Shown here one piece after another: positions 26,001 to 33,251 of a DNA stretch of 64,000 bases (its first letter is position 1; each line of letters starts with the position of its first letter). The stretch covers positions 248,001 to 312,000 of the forward strand of contig NZ_FMCS01000009.1 of the NCBI RefSeq assembly GCF_900091435.1, in the 5' to 3' direction. Under the pieces are notes generated by a model, which had not been told where the DNA came from, did no database searches, and saw nothing but the letters and a program-made list of their open reading frames with translations. The translations under genes and the position numbers were made by a program. This DNA is from Micromonospora chaiyaphumensis (lineage in GTDB: Bacteria; Actinomycetota; Actinomycetes; Mycobacteriales; Micromonosporaceae).

Positions 26001-28852
26001 CCGCCCCGCCTGCCTACCCCGGCGCGGGAGTCGCCCCGCCGGAGCACCGGCCGACCGGGCCCGCCGAGGGCAACCGTCCGGACAGCACCGCCGGTCCGGC
26101 CGCGCCCGTCGAGGGCAACCGACCCGGCAGCACCGCCGGTCCGGCCGCGCCCGTCGAGGGCAACCGACCCGGCAGCACCGCCGGTCCGGCCGCCCCTGTC
26201 GAGGCCGCCCGACCGGCGGGCGACAACCACGTGACCCGGCCGGCCGGCCCCGGCCTGCCGGACGAGGGCGACCCGATTCCCGCACCTGCCGCCGCCGACG
26301 GGCACGGTGAGCTCGGCGAGGTCACCGACCGGCCGGAGAACCCGGCGTCGGGCCGATCGGCCGAGGCGCCGGCCGCCTCCGCGGACGCCTGGTTCGGGTC
26401 GGATGAGCCGGCGTCGCCGGAGGCGCCCGTCCCGGCACCCGACGCCCCGGACGAGACCCCGGAAGCCGACGCGACCGTGGCCCGGCCGACGTCGGACCTG
26501 TCCGACCCGGCGCCCGAGGCTCAGGTGGCTCCCCGTCCGGAGCACACCGCATCCGACCGGGATCTGTCCGCCCCCGCCCCCGACGTCCGGGCCGGGGCGG
26601 AGCTCACCGACACCACTCCGAACGCGGCCACGCCCGTCTCGGCAACGCCCACCCCGCATTCCGCCGCGCCCGTCTCCGGAGCCCCGGTGGCCGATTCCGC
26701 GAGGCCGGTCTCCGGGCCACCCGCCCACGGCGTGCCGCACCACCCGCCCGCGCCGACCACGCACGAGCCGACCACCACGCCCGGCCGGTCCACCGAGGCG
26801 ATGGCGCCCGCACAGCCGGCCACCGAGGACGCGCCGGCCGCCCCGACGCCTTGTCCGCCGACCGGGGCCGACGCACCGGCCGAGGCCACCCGGGACGCCG
26901 CGCCCTCGACCGTCGCTCCGGCGCCACGCGCACCGGAGCAGGCCGACGTATCGGAACAGGCGGCACCGGCGCCGGAAGCCGCCGCGCCAGCGGCCACGCG
27001 GTACGAGGCCGCCGCTACAGCGGTCGCGCCGCACGCGGCCGCGGCGCCAGCGGCCGCGCCGCACGGGGCCGCCGCGACAGCGGCCGCGCCGCACGGGGCC
27101 GCCGCGACAGCGGCCGCGCCGCACGAGGCCGCCGCGACCCGGCACGAGCCGACCGCCACCACCGACCAGGCCCGTCCCGTCCCGCCGGCCACACCGGACG
27201 TACCGGCACCGGCACCGTCCACCCCGACCGAGGTGGCATCCCCCACGCCGGCGACCGGACCGACCGACGCGGAAGCCGCCGACCACGAAACGGCCGACCA
27301 GGATTCGGGCGCCCGGGAAGCCGCCGACCACGAAACGGCCGGCCAGGATGCGGCCGACCAGGATTCGGGCGCCCGGGATGCGGTCGACCACCAAACCGCC
27401 GACCACCAAACGGCCGACCAGCAGGAGACCGATCAGGAGACGGCCGACCAGGAAGCGGCCGACCAGCACAGCTCCGACCACCAAGCCGCCGGCCACGGGA
27501 AGGCCGACGAGGCGGGCGGCGATGAGCAGCGCGAGGCCCGCCCGGCCGATCCGGAGCAGGCCCTGGCCGCCGTCCGCTGGCGGTTGGACCCGGAGACCCT
27601 CCGCGAGGAGGCCCCCGATCCCCTGGCGCTGCGCGAGATCCGGGACGGCCTCACCGCCAAGCTCGGCAGCGCGGTGGACAACCGCAGCCGGGCCCGGCTG
27701 CTCAGCCTGCGCTCGGTGGCGTCCCGGGTCCTCGGCGAGCTGGACGACGCCCTGGCCGACGCGCGGCTCGCGCTCACGTACGCGGAGGCCACCGGTGAGT
27801 TGCGGCGGACCGCGCTGGCCCGCGCGCGGCTGGCCGAGGTGCTGCGCTGGCGGGGCGAGTACGCGGAGGCGGACCGGCTGTTCGCGGAGGCCAACTCGCC
27901 GGAGCTGCCCGACCGGCTGCGCGCGGTGCTGCACGAGCACGCCGGCCGGTCCTGCTATGACCAGGGCCGGCTGACCGAGGCGTGCCTGCACTTCGAGCGG
28001 GCGCTGGATCTGCGCCAGGGTGCGGACGGCGAGCTGAACGCGCGGACTACGCTGGCGCTGGACGCGGTGGCCGAGCGGGCCGCGGTCGGCGGGTTCGGGC
28101 CGAAGCCGCGCAGCCGGGAGGCGCTGCTGGGCGGCGAGCGGTACCCGGTGCCGACGTTCGACGAGGAGCAGGAGCTCTGGGGGTACGCGGACGCCGAGGG
28201 CGAGCTGGTGATCGCGCACCGGTACGCCGAGGTGCAGCCGTTCCGCGAGGGCCTGGCGTGGGTACGCCGCCCGGAGGCGTCCCGCTGGGCGCTCATCGAC
28301 ACGAGCGGCGCGGCGCTGATCGAGGCGAACAACGGCTACCGGGGGGTGGGCTCGTTCTCGGAGGGGCTGGCCTGGGTGTCGATGGACGGCAAGGGCCGGT
28401 GGATGGCGGTCGACCCGACCAACATCGTGAAGATCCCGCCGGGCTACGAGGACGTCCGGCCGTTCCGGGGCGGCCTGGCGGCGGTCCGGCAGAACGGCGG
28501 TTGGGGCGCGGTGGACCGGACCGGCCAGGTGGTGGTGCCGACCCGGTACCACGGTCTCACCACGGCGCTGGCCGACGGCCGCCAGGTGGACGGCTTCACC
28601 GAGGACGGCCTGGCCGTGGTGGAGCTGGCCGGCCGCCGGGGCGTGGTGGACCGGACGGGCCGGCTGCTGGTCTCGCCGGCGTACCCGGTGCTGGTGGTGC
28701 ACCCGGTGGCGTTCCTGGTGGGCGACGAGTCGGGCCGGTGGGGTGCGCTGGACCGGCGGGGCGACCCGCTCATCGACCCGGTGCACCCGGGGCGGGCCGC
28801 GGTGGTCGCGGAGATCGACCGGCTGCTCGCCGACACCAGCCCGGTGCTCTGA
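23054..28852 (+). CDS. Giant low-complexity protein with C-terminal TPR-like and WG-repeat domains
   Basis: A 1932-residue single frame. Residues 1-60 are Trp-rich (SGWDRWREPAEPSWAAEPTH). Residues 60-1495 are low complexity and built from successive repeat blocks: a 17-residue PVSPAGPDDLDRRRG unit, FDGRRD units, PRPEP units, GAPVSAPPVF units, an EGNRPGSTAGPAAPV unit, PHGAAATAAA units, then a His/Asp/Gln-rich DHQTADQ tract. Residues 1498-1690 are helical and TPR-like (ALADARLALTYAEATGELRR, CLHFERALDLRQG). Residues 1705-1910 hold about six WG-type repeats (WGYADAEGELVIAHRY, WGAVDRTGQVVVPTRY, WGALDRRGDPLIDP). No signal peptide or membrane helix is seen, so it is probably cytosolic. Long openings on other frames are shadows of the GC-rich repeats. 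Function is unknown. Confidence 0.85.
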   Translation: MSGWDRWREPAEPSWAAEPTHEWHPQFPGQRYPGDIGLEYLTPPAPRGRAVVGRAEVHPVSPAPGGEDAYPVSPAGPDDLDRRRGPHPVSPAGPGGLDRRRGTYPVSPAGPDGLDRRRGTYPVSPAAPDDLDRRRGTSPVSPAGPDDLDRRRRAYPGGPDDLDRRRGAYPVSPAGPDDLDGRRGARPDGNGRRPDDGPRRGAPDDRFDQRWVRPEAARGTAPHRPVSPAPEPGWMPEPDEYPHHAPRSGRPEQHRGPADGRTNPPPGGPVDRREPAFDGRRDRAFDGRREPGFDGRRDPGFDDRREARFDGERVAAVDGRTGRREADPGRPAERRDQEAPGRDDQGFAGRRDAGAARPDPRNQDLRQPAGPRFDGPPRGEPGRGYDGPPRGESGRGLDGPPRREPDRGYEGTPRREPGYDGPPRREAAARAETYREGPEVGRRPMDPYRAEPGGYGESRPAAFRPEERREGQRPPGDRTRPQHGEWPVVERRPRTEPAAYRPDERHRPSVDRPGPDARPARPMDEAARYDGPRPESRAPAPDIVGPRPEPARPRPQPAEEAARYDGPRAESRVPRPEVVGPRPEPARPRPEPMDGRPEPVRPRPEVNGPRPGSVGPGPESGRPESTAPRPEPVVRRPESVGPRPESVEPRPDSAAPRPEPVGPRPEFRPQPDGWQGRPGEPGPARPGDGWRPPVEPAARTRPDELRDRPVRPDEVRQQPPPGTRPDQGREAAVPAAPTRPGERQDRPMAPPPPRPDEARQRPVPSAHPDEWRQPAQPDQLRQPAPPARPDDVRRSPVEPATRPDPRRAAPHSDAPLPATPVSGAPVSAAPAADAPVSGMPVPGAPVSAPPVFGAPVPGAPVSAPPVFGAPVPVRPASGAPVSGPPIPAAPVSGAPTTGEPVPGAPIPDAPTSDAPTSGAPGSGRPTGSGDRSAPGDRFDRPTEPAATPPAYPAERPAVDRPRTAPPPQAGPGETPAAAAPGRPAPPAYPGAGVAPPEHRPTGPAEGNRPDSTAGPAAPVEGNRPGSTAGPAAPVEGNRPGSTAGPAAPVEAARPAGDNHVTRPAGPGLPDEGDPIPAPAAADGHGELGEVTDRPENPASGRSAEAPAASADAWFGSDEPASPEAPVPAPDAPDETPEADATVARPTSDLSDPAPEAQVAPRPEHTASDRDLSAPAPDVRAGAELTDTTPNAATPVSATPTPHSAAPVSGAPVADSARPVSGPPAHGVPHHPPAPTTHEPTTTPGRSTEAMAPAQPATEDAPAAPTPCPPTGADAPAEATRDAAPSTVAPAPRAPEQADVSEQAAPAPEAAAPAATRYEAAATAVAPHAAAAPAAAPHGAAATAAAPHGAAATAAAPHEAAATRHEPTATTDQARPVPPATPDVPAPAPSTPTEVASPTPATGPTDAEAADHETADQDSGAREAADHETAGQDAADQDSGARDAVDHQTADHQTADQQETDQETADQEAADQHSSDHQAAGHGKADEAGGDEQREARPADPEQALAAVRWRLDPETLREEAPDPLALREIRDGLTAKLGSAVDNRSRARLLSLRSVASRVLGELDDALADARLALTYAEATGELRRTALARARLAEVLRWRGEYAEADRLFAEANSPELPDRLRAVLHEHAGRSCYDQGRLTEACLHFERALDLRQGADGELNARTTLALDAVAERAAVGGFGPKPRSREALLGGERYPVPTFDEEQELWGYADAEGELVIAHRYAEVQPFREGLAWVRRPEASRWALIDTSGAALIEANNGYRGVGSFSEGLAWVSMDGKGRWMAVDPTNIVKIPPGYEDVRPFRGGLAAVRQNGGWGAVDRTGQVVVPTRYHGLTTALADGRQVDGFTEDGLAVVELAGRRGVVDRTGRLLVSPAYPVLVVHPVAFLVGDESGRWGALDRRGDPLIDPVHPGRAAVVAEIDRLLADTSPVL
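23258..23605 (+). repeat. 51-bp coding tandem repeat
   Basis: Six full 51-bp units and one 42-bp shortened unit fill exactly 348 bp. They encode variants of YPVSPAGPDDLDRRRG. All differences keep the frame. Confidence 0.85.
26066..26200 (+). repeat. 45-bp coding tandem repeat, three units
   Basis: Three 45-bp units encode EGNRPGSTAGPAAPV (the first has D for G). The second and third are almost identical at the DNA level, indicating recent duplication. Confidence 0.85.
26999..27138 (+). repeat. 30-bp coding tandem repeat
   Basis: About four and a half units of 30 bp encode PHGAAATAAA. The two central copies are identical in sequence. Confidence 0.8.
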
Positions 28853-28911
28853 CGATCGCCGGGAGCGTCACACCCCCGCCGCGCCGCACGCCGACCATGA
28901 TCGGGCAGGGC

Positions 28912-28917
28912 TAGGGT
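28912..28917 (+). promoter_or_regulatory. -10 box TAGGGT of the aldo/keto reductase
   Basis: TAGGGT ends 6 nt before ATG 28924, the spacing of a leaderless transcript. Confidence 0.5.
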
Positions 28918-28923
28918 CGGGGC

Positions 28924-29922
28924 ATGGAATTCCGACACCTAGGCCGCTCGGGCCTGCTGGTCAGCGAGATCTCGTACGGCAACTGGATCACCCACGGTTC
29001 GCAGGTCGAGGAGGAGGCGGCGACCGCCTGCGTGCGGGCCGCCCTGGACACCGGCATCACCACCTTCGACACCGCCGACGTCTACGCCGGCACGAAGGCC
29101 GAGGAGGTGCTCGGCCGCGCGCTCAAGGGCGAGCGCCGCGAGGGGCTGGAGATCTTCACCAAGGTGTTCTGGCCGACCGGGCCGGGCCGCAACGACCGGG
29201 GCCTGTCCCGCAAGCACATCCTGGAGTCGATCAACGGCTCGCTGCGCCGCCTGCAGACCGACTACGTCGACCTCTACCAGGCCCACCGCTACGACTACAG
29301 CACCCCGCTGGAGGAGACGATGGAGGCGTTCGCCGACATCGTGCACTCCGGCAAGGCGCACTACATCGGCGTCTCCGAGTGGAAGGCGTCGCAGATCCGC
29401 GAGGCGCACGCGCTCGCCCGTGAGCTGCGGATCCCGCTGGTCTCCAACCAGCCGCAGTACTCGATGCTGTGGCGCGTCATCGAGGCCGAGGTCATCCCCA
29501 CCAGCGAGGAGCTGGGCGTCGGCCAGATCGTCTGGTCGCCCATGGCCCAGGGCGTGCTGTCCGGCAAGTACCTGCCGGGCCAGCCGCCGCCGGCCGGTTC
29601 CCGCGCCACCGACGAGAAGTCGGGCGCCGGGTTCATCGCGCGGTTCATGACCGACGAGGTGCTCACCCGGGTGCAGCGGCTCAAGCCCCTCGCGGAGCAG
29701 GCCGGCCTGACCATGGCCCAGCTCGCCGTCGCGTGGGTGCTGCAGAACCCGAACGTCTCCTCGGCGATCGTCGGCGCGTCCCGGCCCGACCAGGTGCACG
29801 ACAACGTGAAGGCGGCGGGCGTGAAGCTCGACGCCGACCTGCTCAAGGCGATCGACGAGATCGTCGAGCCGGTCACCGAGCGGGACCCGGCGAAGACCGA
29901 GAGCCCGGCGCAGCGTCCGTGA
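28924..29922 (+). CDS. Aldo/keto reductase, YghZ/Kv-beta-like
   Basis: A 332-residue NADPH-dependent oxidoreductase. The TIM-barrel catalytic residues are visible as TFDTADVYAG (Asp and Tyr), FTKVFWP (Lys) and YQAHRYDYSTP (His). The sequences SNQPQYSMLWR and WSPMAQGVLSGKYL match the group related to YghZ and potassium-channel beta subunits. It has its own -10 box and is followed by a gene on the other strand, so it is monocistronic. Substrate is not predictable; methylglyoxal-type aldehydes are used by relatives. Confidence 0.92.
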   Translation: MEFRHLGRSGLLVSEISYGNWITHGSQVEEEAATACVRAALDTGITTFDTADVYAGTKAEEVLGRALKGERREGLEIFTKVFWPTGPGRNDRGLSRKHILESINGSLRRLQTDYVDLYQAHRYDYSTPLEETMEAFADIVHSGKAHYIGVSEWKASQIREAHALARELRIPLVSNQPQYSMLWRVIEAEVIPTSEELGVGQIVWSPMAQGVLSGKYLPGQPPPAGSRATDEKSGAGFIARFMTDEVLTRVQRLKPLAEQAGLTMAQLAVAWVLQNPNVSSAIVGASRPDQVHDNVKAAGVKLDADLLKAIDEIVEPVTERDPAKTESPAQRP

Positions 29923-30026
29923 CGCTCTCCCGGGTCGGCGCGGCCTCCGCGCCGGCCCGGGACCCCTCGGGGTACGCGCCGCCGTGGGCACCCCGCCGCT
30001 GCGCGGCGGCTCCCGCCGGCGGTGCG

Positions 30027-30824
30027 TCAGCCCCGCCAGAACCGGATCAGTTCGAGCCCGAGGACGTAGAGCTGGGGCGGCAGCCCGAGGAAGTCCGCCA
30101 CGTCGAAGACGGCCCCGAAGAACACGTTGCCGATCCGCGGGCTCCACAGCAGCGCGAACAGCAGGATGAAGCCGTACGGGGCGAACAGGTCGTACATCCG
30201 CCGGTACTGCGGGCTGAGCCACGGCTGGATCATGTTGCCGCCGTCCAGGCCGGGCACCGGCAGCAGGTTGAGCACGCTGGCGGTGAGCTGGAGGAACGCC
30301 AGCAGCCCCACCCCGGCCCCGAACTCCACCGGGCCGCCGACGTCCAGGCCGATCCGCACGGCCAGCACCAGCAGCAGCGTGAACAGCACGTTGGTGGCCG
30401 GCCCGGCCAGGCTGACCAGGGTGTGCCGCAGCCGGCCCGGGATGGCGTGCCGGTCGACCCAGACCGCGCCGCCCGGCAGGCCGATGCCGCCGAGCAGCAC
30501 CACGACCACCGGCAGCACGATGGACAGCAGCGGGTTCGTGTACTTGAGCGGGTTCAACGTCAGGTAGCCCCGGTGCGCGATGTCCCGGTCCCCGGCCCGG
30601 TACGCGACCACGGCGTGCGCGTACTCGTGCAGGCAGAGCGAGATCAGCCAGCCGGAGACCACGAAGAGGAAGACGTCGAACCGGACGTTGCCGAACCGGT
30701 TCCAGGCCATCACCCCGCTGGCCACGAAGAGCGCGACCAGGGCCAGGAAGATCGCGCTGGGCCGGAACGCCGCCCGGGGCACCCCGAGCACCAGCGGGTC
30801 GCGCGGGCGGTCGTAGCTCGTCAT
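30027..30824 (-). CDS. Site-2 protease family membrane metalloprotease (M50)
   Basis: A 265-residue polytopic protein. The zinc motif HEYAHA lies in the helix LISLCLHEYAHAVVAYRAGD and the third ligand motif in NLLPVPGLDGGNMI, both diagnostic of M50/S2P proteases that cut within membranes. No PDZ domain is present, so it is a compact M50B type. Its ATG at 30824 overlaps the stop of the 66-residue gene upstream by four bases. A natural substrate, such as an anti-sigma factor, is not evident nearby. Confidence 0.9.
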   Translation of the reverse strand: MTSYDRPRDPLVLGVPRAAFRPSAIFLALVALFVASGVMAWNRFGNVRFDVFLFVVSGWLISLCLHEYAHAVVAYRAGDRDIAHRGYLTLNPLKYTNPLLSIVLPVVVVLLGGIGLPGGAVWVDRHAIPGRLRHTLVSLAGPATNVLFTLLLVLAVRIGLDVGGPVEFGAGVGLLAFLQLTASVLNLLPVPGLDGGNMIQPWLSPQYRRMYDLFAPYGFILLFALLWSPRIGNVFFGAVFDVADFLGLPPQLYVLGLELIRFWRG

Positions 30825-31021
30825 TCGGCCGGGGGTAGCAGGCTCATGCGGTATTCCACCCGGTCGTCCTCGAGCAGCGCGACGGAGGTGACGCCGGACG
30901 CCGCGAGCTCCCGCCAGGCCTGGCCGATCCACGACTCGGCGTCCGCCTGGCTGGGGAACGACTCACCCGGCCCGTCGACCGAAGCGCCGTTCGTGCCCTC
31001 GTACCGCCAGCTCCACGCCAT
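30821..31021 (-). CDS. Conserved small actinobacterial protein
   Basis: A 66-residue acidic protein, MAWSWRYEGTNG at the start and YRMSLLPPAE at the end. The middle reads SFPSQADAESWIGQAWREL. Similar short proteins with the same termini occur in other actinobacteria (from memory); none has a known function. ATG 31021 fits that pattern; upstream in-frame codons do not. It overlaps the M50 protease by four bases, so both are co-translated, which may mean a functional link. Confidence 0.78.
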   Translation of the reverse strand: MAWSWRYEGTNGASVDGPGESFPSQADAESWIGQAWRELAASGVTSVALLEDDRVEYRMSLLPPAE

Positions 31022-31133
31022 GCCGCGTCTCCCCTCGCCGCCGTCGCCCTGGGACGGAAACCCCCGCAAGCCTAGTCGGCCCGACGCGGGACGGCCCGGC
31101 CGCCACATGGATCATGCCCACCACCCCGACCGG

Positions 31134-31139
31134 TACGGT
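31134..31139 (+). promoter_or_regulatory. -10 box TACGGT of the Ser/Thr kinase
   Basis: TACGGT ends 6 nt before GTG 31146, supporting that start and a leaderless mRNA. Confidence 0.5.
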
Positions 31140-31145
31140 GGCCCG

Positions 31146-33203
31146 GTGCTGACTCAAGGAGTGGTGCTCAGCGATCGCTATCGGCTGGGCGAACGCATCG
31201 CGACGGGCGGCATGGGGGCCGTCTGGAAGTGCACCGACACCCTGCTGGGCCGCGAGGTCGCGGTGAAGGTGCTGCTGCCGTCGCTGGTCGCCGATCCCGA
31301 GTTCACCACCCGCTTCCACGCCGAGGCCCGGATGCTGGCCGCGCTGCGGCACCCCGGCATCGTGCAGGTCCACGACTTCGGCTCCGCCACCCTCGCCGAC
31401 GGCAGCCAGGTCAGCTACCTCGTGATGGAGTACGTCGACGGCGAGCCGCTGGTCACCTGGATCCGGCGCGCCGGCCGGCTCGACCCGGCGTCCACCATGT
31501 CGGTGGTGGGGCAGGCCGCGCACGCCCTGCACGCCGCCCACCTCGCCGGGATCGTCCACCGCGACGTGAAGCCCGGGAACCTGCTGGTCAAACGGGACGG
31601 CACGGTGGTGCTGGTCGACTTCGGCATCGCCCGGGCCACCACCATGGCGGGCATCACGGCCGCGCACATGGTGCTCGGCACCGCCTCGTACATGTCGCCG
31701 GAGCAGGCCGCCGGCCAGCCGGTCTCGCCGGTCACCGACGTCTACGCGCTCGGCGCCGTCGCCTACTTCTGCCTGGCCGGGCGGCCGCCCTTCGAGGGCG
31801 ACAACCCGCTCCAGGTGGCCATGCGGCACGTGCAGGACGAGCCGCCGCCGCTCGTGGGCACCCCGCCGGCCGTGGTCGAGGTGGTTGGCCGCGCGCTGGC
31901 GAAGCGCCCGGCCGACCGGTTCCCGAGCGCGCTCGCCCTGGCCGAGGCCGCCCAGGACGCCCGGGACGCCACCCTGGCCCGGCTCCCCGAACCGCCCCGC
32001 CCGCCGTGGGCGGTCGCGGGCCCCGCCGTCCTGCCGGCGCCCGCGCCGACCCCCGGCCCGCCCGCTGGTACGCCATCCACCGGGCAACCGCCCGTCGGTC
32101 AGCCCCCGGCGGCCGTACCGCCCGCGGCGTTCCCGGCCGCGCCGCTGCCCACCGCCGGGCCCGATCCGGCCGCGAGCGGCGCGACGCCCGCGCCCGGACG
32201 CGCCCCCGCGACCTTCGGGCAGGCGCCCGCCACCTCTGATCCGGCCGCCCGCGCCTCGACGCCCGGTCCCGCGCCCGCTACCGGGCACGCCTCCGGCGCT
32301 CCCGGTTCCGTCCCCGGCGCCCCCGCTGCCTACGGGCCTGCTCCGGCGGCGTCCGGACCCGTCCCTGCGCACGGTCCGGTGCCCGCGCCGGGCCCAGCCT
32401 GGTCGGTCGGCGTCGCGCAGCCCGGCGGCGGGCCCGGCCACGGGTCGCTGCGGGACCGGCACGCCGGTTCGGGCGTGCCGCCGACGCTGGAGGAGCCGGC
32501 GGAGGGCCGGGGTCGCGGCCGGGCGCTGGCGCTGGCCGGGGCGGCCGGCGTGGTGCTGGTCGCCGTGCTGACCGCGGTGGTCGTGGCCGTGCTGCGCTCC
32601 CCCGACGGCAGGGATCCGGGGCGCGGCCCGGCCGCGCTGGCCGGTGAGTCCGCGGTCGCCGACCCGGCGCAGCCCGAGGCGTCGGCCGGCGCGAGTGTGG
32701 GCGCCGGTTCCGGCCCGCAGCCGACGCCGAGCCGGAGCGGGCGGCCGAGCCGGTCGCCGTCGGCCACGCCGAGCCGTCCCGCCCCGGACGCCGGCACCCC
32801 GCCGGCCGGGGACCCCGCGCCGACCACCGGTGCGCCCGCGCCGACCGGGAGCAAGGCCACGCCGAAGCAGCCGTACTCGGCGACGCAGGTGTGCGGCAGC
32901 GGCTACCAGGTGATCGACTCGGCGACGCTGACCGCCGGCGGGGTGCGCCAGGGGCGGGTCTACCTGCTCTACAGCACCGCGAGCAGCGCCAACTGCGTGG
33001 TGACCCTCAAGGACACCGACGTCGGGCGGGCCACCACGGTGACCGCGTACCTGGAGGTGCAGGGCAAGGCGCGGCACACCGAGAGCGGCGGCTACCAGTA
33101 CTACGCCGGGCCGGTGCGGGCCACCGCCGCCGGGGTCTGCGTGAAGTGGGGCGGGTCGGCGGGCGGGGCCAGCTACGCGAGCGCGTTCGAGCACTGCGAC
33201 TGA
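31146..33203 (+). CDS. Membrane Ser/Thr protein kinase (PknB-like)
   Basis: A 685-residue transmembrane kinase. Residues 8-268 are the Hanks-type kinase: glycine loop IATGGMGAVWK, VAVKVL lysine, HRDVKPGNLL catalytic loop, DFGIA and SYMSPEQ. A Pro/Ala-rich linker follows, then one membrane helix (about residues 458-485, AGVVLVAVLTAVVVAVL). The outer part has another Ser/Pro/Thr-rich stalk and a compact domain (579-685) with four Cys and no PASTA repeats. GTG 31146 is supported by the -10 box. The external domain is unrecognised and may sense a ligand. Confidence 0.92.
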   Translation: MLTQGVVLSDRYRLGERIATGGMGAVWKCTDTLLGREVAVKVLLPSLVADPEFTTRFHAEARMLAALRHPGIVQVHDFGSATLADGSQVSYLVMEYVDGEPLVTWIRRAGRLDPASTMSVVGQAAHALHAAHLAGIVHRDVKPGNLLVKRDGTVVLVDFGIARATTMAGITAAHMVLGTASYMSPEQAAGQPVSPVTDVYALGAVAYFCLAGRPPFEGDNPLQVAMRHVQDEPPPLVGTPPAVVEVVGRALAKRPADRFPSALALAEAAQDARDATLARLPEPPRPPWAVAGPAVLPAPAPTPGPPAGTPSTGQPPVGQPPAAVPPAAFPAAPLPTAGPDPAASGATPAPGRAPATFGQAPATSDPAARASTPGPAPATGHASGAPGSVPGAPAAYGPAPAASGPVPAHGPVPAPGPAWSVGVAQPGGGPGHGSLRDRHAGSGVPPTLEEPAEGRGRGRALALAGAAGVVLVAVLTAVVVAVLRSPDGRDPGRGPAALAGESAVADPAQPEASAGASVGAGSGPQPTPSRSGRPSRSPSATPSRPAPDAGTPPAGDPAPTTGAPAPTGSKATPKQPYSATQVCGSGYQVIDSATLTAGGVRQGRVYLLYSTASSANCVVTLKDTDVGRATTVTAYLEVQGKARHTESGGYQYYAGPVRATAAGVCVKWGGSAGGASYASAFEHCD

Positions 33204-33239
33204 CGCCGGGGCGGCGGGCGGCGACCCGGCGGGCGGCTT

Positions 33240-33245
33240 TAAGGT
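33240..33245 (+). promoter_or_regulatory. -10 box TAAGGT of cobU-cobT
   Basis: TAAGGT ends 6 nt before ATG 33252. Only 48 nt separate this gene from the kinase stop, so there is no room for a cobalamin riboswitch. Confidence 0.5.
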
Positions 33246-33251
33246 ACGGGC

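Noticed and set aside
24870..28786. Long minus-strand frames of 471 and 1116 codons opposite the giant gene
   Set aside because: They are Arg/Pro/Gly strings produced by GC-rich repeats, with no domain, no ribosome site and no conserved end. The plus frame has the WG and TPR-like domains.
33204..33251. Cobalamin riboswitch before the CobU-CobT gene
   Set aside because: Only 48 nt separate it from the kinase gene, and there is no B12-box.
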